A stretch of DNA of 64,000 bases from Tubulanus polymorphus (GCF_964204645.1 NC_134025.1:25016001-25080000); one strand, 5' to 3'. Shown: positions 36,944-49,015, counted from the first letter of the stretch. Numbers and translations are program-made. Notes: generated by a model not told the origin, from the sequence alone.

Positions 36944-38048
36944 TATGTCCAATATCTCTTAACCCAAATCCTAAGCTAAATCCTATGCCACATACATCAT
37001 TGAGCTGGGAGCAAAGGCTACCCTACCTACTATTTACTAATTTTACTTTTCTATCTTCTTAGTTCTTTGCTTGTGTTTGGTCGTCGGTAGTTTTTTTGTG
37101 TAAATTGAATCAAATACAATTATGTCAATGATAAATTTTGTCAGTATTGGATTCTTTGAGGAGCAACCATACGTATGTGTCAGGTCGGCTACAGGCCTAC
37201 ACTACGGAGTCCTCGTTCGAGTTATAACAAATTTTTTTAACGAGAGAGAGCTGGAAAAAACGTCGCAAAATTTTAATGCACACCGCTCTGATGACAGTCC
37301 GTTTCAATGCAAGGGAGCAGGGAAGGAAATTGAGCATCGGGTTCGATTCCTTATATATTTCTTTCACTTTTTTCATTTTATTTTCATATGATATTCAAAG
37401 GCAATAGAAAAGATCGAAAATCAATAGACTAGAAAGACTAAAGAGTTGGTCTTTTCTCTCATAAGCGCTAATATATCGCAAAAGGCGGAGTCCGAATGAT
37501 CATCCTATTTTAAAGCCGAAGTTTCGTGTTATCCAATGCGGAAGGAAAAGAAAGTAAAAACCCAAACATCACCAAAAATGAAGTGACTCATTTGACATTT
37601 ACATTCATTCGTGACCACCAAATAAATAACAGTGTAATTACCTCCCACACATGTCCTGGTATGTGAGACCAATGCATATTTTATCAGTCGATACTGTATT
37701 TCTTCAAATTAATTCATACTTTATGTTCAAACCAAAATTCAATTTAAACTTTATTGAATATTTGAAGGCTAAGCAGTTACTACAATCTGCATATCAGTAT
37801 TCATTATCGATCATCTCATGGTTGTCCGTAATATCTAACCATTTCAGTGATAAAGAATTGATGCATTAAACAAGCCCTAGAGGAGCAGTCAAAAGTTTTT
37901 TGATTATGCCTTGGAATCAATAGTGCCCAGTCTTCTTAATTTCCATCATCAATGATGCTTATTCAAGACTAAGCACTTGGACTGGTCTTATTCATTTTAT
38001 TACTTTTATTCTATCAATTTCAGCTGTTAACAGAGTTCGAACATCAAA
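36944..38048. promoter_or_regulatory. Divergent USP37/TSG101 promoter interval
   Basis: USP37 starts leftward and TSG101 rightward, with 1.1 kb between start codons, so the interval must hold both promoters or one shared promoter. A small open frame at 37122-37391 lacks a family match. No TATA box was assigned. Confidence 0.5.
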
Positions 38049-40457
38049 ATGGATTGGGCAAGAGCTTTGGGGAAGGTGGGCACAATTAAATCAGTAACAA
38101 TCTGAATCCATTTTATATAGGACTGTATGAGAAAAAAGATTTGTTTTTTTTCCAGTACAAATACAAAGATCAAGCTAGAAATGATATAAACAGTATGATG
38201 CGACAATATACAGACCTGCGACCGAAGACAGGGTGGTACAGTAAGTAAATTGCGAAAGATAATTAGTCCATACCAGTCTATACCAGTCCAGACTTCTTAT
38301 GTATATTTGTGTTATTCTTTTGTTATTCTCTGATTCATTCCACTGCAGCGTTTAATACTGGTGAACGAAAAGAACTGATTAACTTGGAAGGTACAATTCC
38401 TGTTAGTTATCGAGGTGCGTGTACTCTTCAATATACTTCATCTTGGATATTGAGAATTTTGTGATTATATGTATACGAATGATTGACGTTTTACTTTGTT
38501 TTCTAAAGGTAATTCGTATAATATACCGATTAGTTTATGGTTGATGGACACACATCCGTACAACCCACCTCTAGCATTTGTGAAACCGACCCACAATATG
38601 CAAATCAAACCGAGTAGACACGTTGATTTGAATGGTCGTATATTCTTGCCTTTCCTTACTGAATGGAAACATGTAAGTGACGATTATATTTGCCGTATTA
38701 GGACTGTATTTCGATTTCTTTACTTGTCATTCATTGTTCTATGCTCTAATTTCAATGATACTGAAAATTAGATCTGATTTCAGCCGGCTTCAGATTTGAT
38801 AGGATTAGTGCAGGTGTTAATTGTAATATTTGGTGAGGATTGTCCAGTTTTCGCGAAACAATCAGCTGCACAACCTCCTTACCCTGCTGTTGGTATGTCG
38901 GGTCAACCACCTTATCCGATGGGAGGTCAGTTTTCCGTTTGAAATAAATGATTAAAATTGGAATTTGCCATATTTTCCGAGACCCAGTAATTTATGTTGA
39001 TATTTGCAGGTTATGGATCTATGCCGATGCCTAGTAGTACCGGCGGACAAGCATCTTATCCTTACCCAGCATCACAAAGTGGTTATCCACCTACATCATC
39101 ATATGGTAGTGGATACCCACCAGCATCCGGATATCCACCGAGTAGTGGGTACCCGCCAAGTAGTGGATACCCGCCATACCAAACTTCTAATCAGACTCCT
39201 TATAGACCGGGATATCCTGCTCCAACTTCTGCAGCAATGACAGGTATGAAGTTCAGAAATACAGCTAGCCTTCATATAACTTTGGACAAATTTTGTCTTA
39301 GTTGGAAAAGTTTTCAGCTTCGCACTCGAGAAATGTTTTTGTTTTAAGGAAAGATCTCTTGTGTTAATTGCATCTGAATCACTCAACTATTCAGCGTCGA
39401 TATATGAATAAATGTGTAAGAAATATTATAGTAATTGACTGTAGTTGTATCATAGGTAGAAATCGGTTTTTGTGAATATTTTAGGTAGTGCATCGCATGC
39501 GCCATTGAACAGCCAACCTTCAATTACTGATGAACAATTGAAAGCTTCACTCTTATCTGCAACAGAAGACAAAATGCGACGGAGATTGAAGGAAATATTT
39601 GGACAAGCTCAAGTAAATCATTTTCTCATTTTTTACCCAGATTTTTTTCGGAATTGATATTCATTATATTTCTACATGTTATAGGCTGAAGTTGAGGCAT
39701 TGAATCGAACTCAAGATGATTTAAATAAGAATAAAAACAAACTGGATGAAATGGTCTTGAAACTTGAAAAAGAGCAGGTAAACCATCGTGTAATATCTGA
39801 AAGTCTGGCACAAAAAAGCCCTTCGATATAAACATGTCTGATATGTCTGACATTTCTAGGGTGATGTTGAACGTAATATTCAAATTCTCAACGATAAATC
39901 ATCAGAGCTGAGATCTGCGCTGGAAAAAATGGATCAATCCGGTGATATTGATATTGATGAAACAGTAATTACGACTGCTCCTATATATAAACAGTAGGTT
40001 TCATCGAGTATAATTTTTCTTCTGATCCCTGGTGGTAGAAATTGATCGATACGCCCACCTTTTCCTCTCTGTAGGTTATTAAATGCTTTTGCGGAAGAAC
40101 AAGCTCTCGAGGATGCAATATATTATCTCGGAGAAGGATTAAGAAGAGAAGTGATAGACTTGGATATTTTTCTGAAGGTGATGATAATTACTGTTTATGC
40201 TATATGATAAAAATAAATTTATATCAAGCCTTAAACTTAAAGAAATAGGCTCTAAAAACCAATATGATTTGTATTGTTTTATAGGGAATTAAGGGCCAGC
40301 AAATTCTCATCTTTCTAATTCGTTTCTATTCGTAAATAGTAATGATGTGTATTTTTCTTTTCAGAAAGTACGAGAATTATCTAGAAAACAGTTCATGTTG
40401 CGAGCATTAATCTCGAAGTGTAGGCAAAAAGCAGGTCTACCGGATGTAGTGAGCTAA
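38049..40457 (+). CDS. TSG101: TSG101, ESCRT-I subunit, 422 aa
   Basis: Eleven exons: 38049..38075, 38156..38240, 38349..38414, 38509..38672, 38784..38925, 39010..39243, 39485..39612, 39685..39777, 39860..39993, 40075..40177 and 40365..40457, totalling 423 codons with the stop. TSG101 sorts ubiquitinated cargo into multivesicular bodies as part of ESCRT-I on endosomes. The UEV domain fills about residues 1-150 (GWYTFNTGERKELINLEGTI, YNIPISLWLMDTHPYNPP, HVDLNGRIFLPFLTEW). As in all UEVs, the catalytic Cys is absent. A Pro/Tyr/Gly-rich linker with tandem SGYPP units spans about 150-250. A coiled coil (KDKMRRRLKEIF-like, then VEALNRTQDDLNKNKNKLDE) and the C-terminal steadiness box (NAFAEEQALEDAIYYLGEGL, FLKKVRELSRKQFMLRAL) complete it. 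Full length and typical. Confidence 0.98.
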
Positions 40458-41831
40458 ACTGGAATTTAAAGATTCTGTCTCGGTGACAACTGAAGTTGTC
40501 AACATTGATGAATTGAAAACTGTTGTACATGTATTTGTAATATATCAAATACCGTAGTCACCAACTGTCACCTTCCGTTGGATAAACATTCAGACCAGGT
40601 TTTTTGCAATTTTGTGTACATATTTCGTTGTACCTGTGTGCATAGCGTCTATGACGATCACGCAGGCTTTGTACTATTATTCTTGAATCTTAGTGAGGTC
40701 TAGTTTTGAGAAAAGGGATCATTCATATATTGCGTACGCATTAGGAGAGGGGGGAAGGGTAAGTGCAATTGTGTACCGTAATGCTTAAAGTATATGGAAA
40801 AATCAAATTTCATGCGTACCTAATAAAAGAATGATCCCAAAGCTTAAATTTGATGTCGAAGGCGAATCATCAAACTGCGTTATTTACTTGCAAAACTTGA
40901 GTATTGAACTTGTTCCAATTGTAATCGAGGAATTTCAAGTTTTCCTGCAAAAATTTCTTGAGATTTCAAATCTATGCAGGATTTTATTTTCATTTATTTA
41001 TCACTATTAAATGGAGAATCATAGAGCTATATTATTAAAATGCAGTTGACTGGACCTTGATCTAGCAGACTCAGTTTTCTCAAGTTGACCCGTGCTTAAG
41101 TGGAATCAACTGATTACTGCTTGTCAAATCAGGTGTATTTATCAGCTTGTGACCCGATAACTTCATGTAGAGTAAATGGAAAAAATTGTATTACATGTAT
41201 TTTATGAATGGCAAATAAACCAGATGTTAATTACAGTCTTAATCTTGTTACAGTCTCATCCATAGGAACGTGATTTTCTTGCAGCTTATTTCTGTCGACC
41301 TCCCTCAGTTATTTTACCCGTACTTGCTCTAGGCCAACAACAAACAACGTAATATCAATTCAGAGATAACATTTTTTCTTTTCTTTTTATAAGATAGCGA
41401 GAACAATAAATATCAAGAATAATATAAATGTATTTAACACTTCATGGATTGATAGGCACCATGAGGAATGTTTCGGTGATGAATTCGATAATCGATGGAC
41501 GGCCAGATTTGTTACGACTTTCAGGCGTAATAATCTCAATTCAGAATTATTAAAAGAATTTATGTAAATACAATCGTGACAATCATCAAGACAAGAGGCT
41601 TGTAGCCTAACTCCAGCAGAATGAACTGGGCGGCAACATTTAGTAGCCCCGTTTAAAGAGAATTTTCTTGATTTGAAGAAGCTACAACAAAACCTGTACA
41701 TAGGCTAAGCAGCAATGGGAAAAGGGTTGCCATTAGCAAGCAATGCTTTAGAACTGTATACCCACATCAAGCTGCATGCTGTAATCATTAACCTTGAACA
41801 ACTCTGCATCCATTTAGACAAACACAATGGA
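40458..41831. other. Convergent 3' UTRs of TSG101 and the PH-domain gene
   Basis: TSG101 3' UTR with a likely AATAAA at about 41213, then the minus-strand 3' flank of the PH-domain gene. An open minus frame at 41387-41701 has no start support or similarity. Confidence 0.5.
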
Positions 41832-42311
41832 TTATTGAATCAAACATGCTTGAGAGTGACTACCATCTTTGACAACAGCAGCATAGCAGATCGCTTGCAT
41901 CCACTGTTTTTTACTGTCCTCAGTTTCTGCATTGAAATAATACGGTCGCTTTTTGTCTTGAGGCTTCATGCGAAAGGCATTCTTCTTTTTATCAATATTT
42001 GATTCCGCTACTTGCGCTCCGGTGACGTCGATATGTTTCGATAAATGCTGAAAATAAATCGGCGAATAAAGATCCGGTTTAATAACACTGAAATAGTCAA
42101 TCAACTGACTCACCTCATTTTCTGAATTTCCATACTGTAATTGACATTCTTTCAAATGAACCCATCTTCTTTTCCATCTACGCGGTATATTAGTTCTCAT
42201 AGCTAACCATCCACTGTATTCATCAGGTATAACTTGTTGACTCTCGGGTTCTTCAGAATCTTGTACCTCAGCTTGTTCAGTCTCGGGTTGTGTCGTGGTA
42301 TCTCCATTCAT
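41832..42311 (-). CDS. Small PH-domain protein with CaaX-like C-terminus, 137 aa (159 aa if intron retained)
   Basis: Two exons, 42311..42114 and 42047..41832. An acidic, Gln/Glu-rich leader of about 30 residues precedes one PH domain (about 32-125): SGWLAMRTNIPRRWKRRWVH opens strands 1-2 with a basic patch suited to phosphoinositide binding, and AETEDSKKQWMQAICYA is the C-terminal helix with its invariant Trp. The protein ends CLIQ, which fits a CaaX prenylation box (Gln last favours farnesyl). Together these suggest peripheral membrane attachment. The 66-bp intron has good signals (GAG|GTGAGT, TTTTCAG|C) but is also a multiple of three with no stop, so its retention would insert 22 residues within the domain. 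The specific family was not recognised. It lies head to head with HDAC8. Confidence 0.8.
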   Translation of the reverse strand: MNGDTTTQPETEQAEVQDSEEPESQQVIPDEYSGWLAMRTNIPRRWKRRWVHLKECQLQYGNSENEVSQLIDYFSVIKPDLYSPIYFQHLSKHIDVTGAQVAESNIDKKKNAFRMKPQDKKRPYYFNAETEDSKKQWMQAICYAAVVKDGSHSQACLIQ

Positions 42312-43109
42312 TTTATATTAAGACGAGTACTGGTAGATAACTGGCCCAATAAAAAGCTGGTGGCTGTTATTTCCTGTGAAGTAAAGAAACGCAATCTGGA
42401 TCTGGATCTTGATTTGGAACGTCGACGCTGACCAATTATTACATGTTATCAGTAAGCTTATACATGTGGGTGAGAGAGGGGTGCTGTTCAGGGTTAGTAA
42501 CAGTGGTGCCTTCTTGCTCTGAAGTAATTCCTCAAACAACTGCTAGACCATAATTTCAGGTATTCCAGATACGCGTTCCAGATAAAGGTTGTTCATAAAA
42601 ACGAGTTCTTATACTTATATCAATGGGTATATGTTTTTGTAGATGGAATAAAGAGCAATGGATTTGTAGATGGAATAAATAGCAACGGATATACCCTCGG
42701 AGTTTATTCATTCGAAATCGAGAAAGTGGACTTTGTTGATAGTGTATTAATTAAGTAGGCCTTTTAGCATGTTTAGTTTTACTTTTTTTTTAGACTAGTT
42801 TTAGCTGCTGATTGATTTAATGGCACGCGTCCCAGTCCTCAGTCAGACAACAAGTGGTTGCATCCGCATCGTTCTACGATCTCAGTCAGACAGATACTAC
42901 ACTTACTTAAGTTCTTTGTGAAATGATGGGGTGCTCAATAATCAAATACGAGTATGGTCAAAGAGGAAAAAAATTTGACATATATCTGTCAAAAATTCCT
43001 CAACCCGGAAGTTTCCCCTCGACCTTGACACATTGCGTAAAGCCGTAAAGAAAAGCTAGAAGACGGTCTCGGACTCATTCCCGGAATGTGGAGCGGCGCT
43101 ATTTTCAAA
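42312..43109. promoter_or_regulatory. Divergent promoter interval, PH-domain gene and HDAC8
   Basis: About 0.8 kb separates the two start codons. It contains a two-copy 27-bp tandem repeat (42636-42689). No TATA box was assigned. Confidence 0.45.
42636..42689. repeat. 27-bp unit repeated twice
   Basis: TTTGTAGATGGAATAAAGAG and the seven bases after it repeat at once with two substitutions. It lies between the PH-domain and HDAC8 genes. Confidence 0.85.
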
Positions 43110-45960
43110 ATGGCGAACCAAGGCGAAAATTTAAGCATTGACAGTTTATCTTCGCATGAATTTACCGAATCGAACACGACTGGTCTAAAAGCAGCTTATA
43201 TTTATAGTCCTGACTACTTGAACCTCACCGATCAATTTATAAAAGTGCCATATCGGGTATGGATGATAAATTAAAGTTAAATTAAATAAAGTTAATTGAT
43301 ATGCTTTTGACATTCTGATTCGTTGTGTTACTCAATGACTTCCCGTTGTATGAATTATTTATATTCACATATAAGCTTACCTAACCCATGACTCCTCATT
43401 GGCTCATTTTTGTCTGATTGCCAATGCACTTTGATTGAATGTCACACACGGCGTGTTTTACTTTTTTAGATTGATTTTCAACTGATTCTGATCGATAGCC
43501 AGGTTTCAGTTTCAGCAAGCAAGTCTGTTGTCTTTCCAATTTCAGGCTAGTCTGGTACATACCCTGCTTGAAGCCTACAAGTTACTTGATAAGATGGAGT
43601 AGGTTTCATGTTTGATATTGTGCTAATTTAAGAAGGAAGGTAAGCATTTGGTGGTAAACTAATTCTTTCCGATCTCTCCTTTCTTTCAGTGTGATTGCAC
43701 CTAAAGCTGCTAGTGATGAGGAATTGAGCTGTTTTCACACGAAAGATTATATTGATATTGTGAAAAAGTTGTCAGCAGATGGTGATCTGGAAAAATGTGC
43801 AGAAACCGCTGATGAATATGGCTTGTGTAAGGAAATCTTTCACAGTTGTTTAAGTTTTTGACGAAGTTACCGTATAATCAGGGTGGCCACTGACCTGGAA
43901 AACTCCAGAAAAATCAGGGAAAACTCAAAGAATTTGACAGATTTTACAAAAATCCTGGAAAACTCCAGGAATTCAGATAATGCTATTGACCACATGTTTC
44001 TTGATCGGTACGTGATTCACTGGAAAATGAATGATCTAACATTTTAAACCTAGAAATTTCTCTGATTCACTCAGGGAATTTTGTGTATACACATGGAAGA
44101 ATCAGGGAAAATTGGCATTTGTAAATGGGCGGAAAGAGGTCACCCTAATAATTGACTATTTTGATTTTATTCTAGGCTATGATTGTCCCGCATATGAAGG
44201 TGTTTATGAATACGCAGCTATGGTAGCTGGAGCCTCACAATTAGGGGCCAAACTTCTTAATGAGAAAAAATATCAAGTTGTCATGAATTGGTTTGGTGGA
44301 TGGCACCACGCAAAAAAGTATGAATGTAAAAATTGGCACGTGAACTACTGAACATTTTTGAGCTTATAGGAAACTTTTTTATCGTGTACTTTTTCCAGAG
44401 ATGAAGCTGCTGGTTACTGCTATTTCAATGATATTGTCCTGGGAATTTTAGAACTTCGTGAGAAGCATGATAGAGTTTTGTACATCGATTTGGATCTTCA
44501 TCATGGAGATGGTATTTACAAGAGTTTAGTGTTTAGCTTGAGTTTATGTCATAGAAAAGCTAACCTATAAGTGATAAATGATTCTAACCGCTTTTGAAAG
44601 GATTGAGAAAACTTTTTGTGCAATTTTTCATACAATTTTCTCTAAAATCTTCCTTTGTTATTATTCATTAGGTGTTGAAGATGCTTTCTGTGGAACATCA
44701 AAAGTTATGACAATTTCTTTGCACAAGTTCTCGCCCGGATTCTTCCCAGGTGAGACTTGAATATGTTTTATTCATAATTTATCCTGATTTATACAATGTT
44801 TTCATTCCCGTAATTCAGGCACAGGGAGCTTAACCGATGTTGGATTCGGCAAAGGAAGGTTTTACTCACTAAATGTGCCTTTGTTGGATGGGATTGATGA
44901 TGAGCAATATTTCCAGATATTTAAAAGGTAAGACAATCTTATCTTGGCCACTTCTAGTTTTGAATATTGGACCCAGTTCCACAGTTCTGTGTTCAGATTT
45001 GACTCAGAGTTTACTCATTGAAAATGAACTAATATCAACTAGGAGTTAACTCTAACTGACAACTGTGGAACCGGGTCCTGAAGACAACTCCTTACCAATA
45101 TATGAATTGAAGTCAGTGAATTCTACAAAGGATTTCTTTCAAAAAACCCTTCAACTTCTCCTAATTCTAAATTGATATGGTCTAAACAATAGAGAGTAAA
45201 GTTGCAGTCTGCTTTATCTATGTTATTTATGATATCGCACGACGTAGATCTCTTCTTCAACAGGAAATATTTTCAATTTGAATGATTTAATGTGTAGATG
45301 CATAGTGTGGAAAAATCGTTTTTTAGATTGATCTGCAAAGTGATAGAACAGTTTAATCCTGGTGCTGTTGTATGTCAATGTGGTGCTGATGGGGTCGCTG
45401 GTGATCCAATGGCCTCCTTCAATCTGACTCCTATAGGGCTGGGTCGATGCGTAAAATATTTGTTACAAAAAAGATTGCCTTTGTTATTACTCGGAGGAGG
45501 TCAGTATAGTAGCATGTATCTTTGTTTTTATTTACGAGAATGAGTTGGAAAATAACTGATTAAATTTTTTCTAGGAGGATATAATTTGCCTAATACGGCT
45601 CGCACATGGACGTATTTAACTAGTTTGATTCTCGATGTGGATTTAGACTCAGAAATACCGGAACATAGGTATTTCACCGAATATGGACCGGATTATTCTT
45701 TACCCGTTGAAAAAGGCTATCGAACTGATAGAAATAGCGAAGAATATATTGCCAAACTTATGACAAAGTTATTGGGTGAGTAGCAAAAAATAGCCATATA
45801 ATCTCAATTCAATAGATTATTTTTTCCTATCCATAAATTGTAAACGTTCTGAATATATTTCTGAAACACCCACTTTTTGTCTATTTTTGAGAGTTGTTAC
45901 CTTTTCTTGAAAACATTTTTTTTTCATATTTTTCAAGATTATTTAGATGAAGTAAGGTGA
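43110..45960 (+). CDS. HDAC8: Histone deacetylase 8, 391 aa
   Basis: Ten exons: 43110..43256, 43546..43598, 43690..43826, 44176..44317, 44399..44511, 44672..44749, 44819..44927, 45327..45499, 45575..45775 and 45938..45960, giving 392 codons with the stop. An in-frame ATG at 43086 would add eight residues. HDAC8 is a class I zinc deacetylase (cohesin SMC3 among known substrates). The active site is intact: [10 protein letters not shown] (His156/His157), DLDLHHGDG (Asp192 and His194, zinc), AGDP (Asp286, zinc) and GGGGYN (Tyr320). [19 protein letters not shown] and YGPDY follow the HDAC8 pattern, and the protein lacks the long tail of HDAC1/3. The final 23-bp exon (ending YLDEVR) is inferred from phase and a good acceptor; without it the frame ends LLGE. 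Two introns carry MITEs. Confidence 0.95.
43880..44146. mobile_element. MITE-like element in HDAC8 intron 3
   Basis: Opens AGGGTGGCCACTGACCTGGA and closes with CACCCT, giving short terminal inverted repeats. The interior repeats phrases such as TGGAAAACTCCAG and CAGGGAAAA. This opening is one I recall from widespread animal interspersed repeats. No coding content. Confidence 0.6.
44969..45078. mobile_element. 110-bp MITE in HDAC8 intron 7
   Basis: Terminal inverted repeats GGACCCAGTTCCACAGTTCTG and the complement of CAACTGTGGAACCGGGTCC are clear. The interior is short and non-coding. Confidence 0.75.
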
Positions 45961-46267
45961 TGATACTAGTGTATTCGTTTGAGGCCATAGAATACAGTTT
46001 GTTGATGGGATGCCACTTGGGATTCTGTGTTGAGTATAGACTTTGTCACAAAATAATGCCATATGGACTTTGTGATAATCAGTGATTCAAAAAACTCACA
46101 CTCAAGTTTTTAAATTCTGAATCGTTTTTTGGCAGGATTTATAAGTTAGATTGTCTGTATTCAATGATGAGACATTAATTACATCAATTGTTAAATAATT
46201 TATTAGCGGTTAAAAGTTTACATGTACTACTGATTCTGATTCCAGACCTTAATGTTAAAATTCATCT

Positions 46268-46341
46268 TTTCAAATTTAAGAAAAATAAAACGTAATTCTT
46301 GTACTTTCAAATTTCAGAAAAATAAAACGTAATTCTTGTAC
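46268..46341. repeat. 37-bp unit repeated twice
   Basis: Two adjacent copies beginning TTTCAAATTT and containing AGAAAAATAAAACGTAATTC differ at one base. Each has an AATAAA, so the duplication also doubles a potential HDAC8 polyadenylation signal. Confidence 0.85.
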
Positions 46342-46517
46342 TGTATCATAACATGTATGTACTTAGACTTCTTGTTATTTTCCTGTTTATTATTGAATCT
46401 CTACATTGCTGCCATATGAACATGTATGTGCTGGGTATTTGATAAATTAAATTATTACATTACTTAAACCTCTCTGTGCTTTATTTCCTGTTGTTTATTG
46501 AGCTGAAAGAATGTATA

Positions 46518-46682
46518 CCTCGTTTCTCATTTCTGCTGCGCTTCAACGTTGACCCAGCCTATCTACCCTGCCTGTACATCTTTTTAACATCATGTTCGCA
46601 CAGACCCGGTAGTTTTGGAAATGAACTGATTACATATTTCATGGCAGTTTACAAAATGTCCCGGTCGATAGGAGAAACGAGG
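46518..46682. mobile_element. Short inverted-repeat element, copy B (MITE-like)
   Basis: Perfect 11-bp terminal inverted repeats (CCTCGTTTCTC and GAGAAACGAGG), 165 bp in all, sharing internal blocks with the degenerate copy at 4030-4186. Non-coding. Confidence 0.75.
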
Positions 46683-46935
46683 GATCGTTTTTAGCCGTTC
46701 GGGTCATTGCAAAGATTAAGAAGGAATGGAATTTCAGGGCAAAATTCTCGGATGCACTTGTACGATAACTGAATTTGCTGATTAAAATGGATGGGAGTGT
46801 TTATTTTTCTGTCTGTTGCCATATTCAAAATAGACAAATCAGTGTTATATTTGGAATTTCTCGATATTTCTGAAATGAAAAAGTTCATATTGATTAAACT
46901 TATCATGTAGCAGATATTACCCGAAATTGGAGTAA

Positions 46936-49015
46936 TCATTGAATGATTACTTGAAGGGCCTGCGATTGGTACCTGTAATCCCATTCGCTAATTCCCCAAC
47001 CGCGAACACCATTCAGTTTGAAATTACAGAATCTCTCGTGAATGCGGGCTGCTCTATCGTGTCCTATGAAAAATATGGCCGCATCTTCTTGTTGACATTC
47101 CATACTATACTTTTTCCCTCCTAAACAAAGAGAAAATGAATGCGACATTGAAATCTTCACGTGAGAAAACAAACTCGCGTTTCCGAAAAGAAATCTTTCG
47201 GCCAAATGTACGTACCTGCAACGAAATTGATGTTGAACAACAAGGGAGGGGTTCCATCTTCTCCCCATTTATGTAATTCAAAATCGGACTGACTTACTAC
47301 ATTTATTTTGCCATCAGGCTGCACAACGTAACCCATTATCAATCTACAACAAATTCGAGTTTTATACAAAAATAAAAACAAATCTATACCTGACACTGTT
47401 CCATACACAATGTGAGTCCGAAATGCTGTTGTTGTTTTAATAATGAAATTAGTGTTTAAATTTTCGTTGTTTAAAATGTGTAGGCGAACAGTGGGTAATT
47501 TCATCTACTGAAGATTCATTTTACACAAGTCGAAGATGAAATGTTGATATAGTTGTGTGGGATATACCCATTCACCTGGTGAATGTAATCGGAAAACAAA
47601 TGGTTCCAATGCAGACTGACGAGCCATTTGCTAAGTGAAAATACTGTATTCCATATCGATACAAATCAGACCAATCTCGAATATTACCTTGAAGAAAAGA
47701 ATAGAGCGCGTGAAAGGATCGGATCGTTTTACAGGAAATTGTGATTCAGACGCATACATTAATCATCACTTCAATCTTACCATAACTATGATCGCGTACA
47801 CCTTTTACCGATATCTGTCGATTTTCGAAGCCCTCCATCTCAATAATTCCCTTTATTTCTCCAAATTGTTCATAATGCGTCTGGTGCGCCCTTAAACAAA
47901 AATATTAAGGATCAATGTTCAAGCCTATACAAATCTAGCCATAAAGCTGAAGATTGGTCTGTGATTTGACTGGTTGAACATACTCTTTCAGACCTTTGAA
48001 GAATTCCGAAGACCATTTTTCTCTGGCAATGGCATCGCAAATGGTCGCCCAGTGGAGATCGGTATCAAAATCAAAATACGTTTCATGCAATGCAGTCCAT
48101 GCGAATTCAAAAGATGATTTAACGAAGCTGATTTCACCTTCAAGATTAGTTAATCTAGAATAATGATGATAACTTATTTTCTTATCGGGTCTTTAGCGCA
48201 CTTCTACAAATTGTTAGGGTGAATGCATAATGCCAACTTATCAATGCAAACTGGAGATGTCATTTTTCATTACATTGAGGCTAATATGTATACCACCGGG
48301 TACCTTAGTTCACCAGTAAACGATATTTTCCATGTTTTCATTGGCTCCACCGGTTCAATCAGTAGTCCGCCTGCCGAATAAGAATTCTCCACAGGACTAA
48401 TTAGATGCGTGTCTGGTAGACTAGGAATTTCTAATAGTCCAATGTCTGGTATCTACAAGTGAAATTGAGCATATATTCGCAGTTCCACTTTCGAATGAAG
48501 CAGTTAAAGGCAATCGGAGATTGTCTTACCCTGATATAAAGAATTGTCTGGATGAGATTATTTTGACGTCTTGCAGTTGCAGCAACGACGAAAGTACCTT
48601 TTCCATCTCCGCCATTGAAATATACCGCATCAACTGCCTTTCATAGAAATCATTTTGAATCTCGTTCCCAGGATGATTTTTTCTTTCTTTATAATACAAT
48701 GTTTATAATTATACTAACCTTAGGATGTTCTTTGACATCAGGAAGAATTTGAACTTTGTCCATATCAGCGATATTGCTTCTGGATTTCATACCGTACCCA
48801 GCGTGGCCTGATTTCTTATTTCTAGACTGTTGGCTTTTCAAGTGACGTAATTTGAATATTGCGTAGAATATCCAAAATTTAATCGTGTACCACGGTCCAG
48901 GCTGGGAATATACGCCGTTGACGGGGGCTACCTCTTTTGACAGGAGACATTTGGTCAAATATAAAATGGGCACTGCTAAAACGCCCAATAAGACAGTGCA
49001 AACCAACGCCATCAC
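46936..49015 (-). CDS. Membrane-anchored protein resembling the N-terminal region of animal PEP-synthase-like proteins, 419 aa
   Basis: Eight exons: 49015..48719, 48637..48530, 48452..48304, 48154..47984, 47890..47781, 47687..47576, 47343..47216 and 47120..46936 (420 codons with the stop). The N-terminus is a membrane anchor (ALVCTVLLGVLAVPILYLT) with a second hydrophobic stretch (IKFWIFYAIF). The rest matches, from memory, the N-terminal region of invertebrate proteins labelled putative phosphoenolpyruvate synthase: DAVYFNGGDGKGTFVVAATA, PDIGLLEIPSLPDT, EPMKTWKISFTGEL, LKEAHQTHYEQFG, GVRDHSYGNIRDW, and NGVRGWGISEWDYRY at the end. The ATP-grasp and PEP-utiliser domains of those proteins are absent, because the frame stops right after this region. 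Enzyme activity should therefore not be assumed, and the function is unknown. A 5' UTR intron is suggested by an acceptor just upstream of the ATG and a donor near 49120. Confidence 0.85.

Larger units (their letters stand above)
45961..46935. other. Interval between converging HDAC8 and PEP-synthase-like genes
   Basis: 3' flanks of both genes. It includes a 37-bp tandem duplication and a MITE, annotated separately. No gene seen. Confidence 0.5.

Noticed and set aside
37122..37391. 89-codon open frame between USP37 and TSG101
   Set aside because: Low-complexity end, no splice partner and no resemblance to known proteins. It fits chance in a promoter interval.
46936..49015. Calling the 419-residue protein a phosphoenolpyruvate synthase
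   Set aside because: The ATP-grasp, phosphohistidine and PEP-binding domains are absent, so the enzyme name would mislead.
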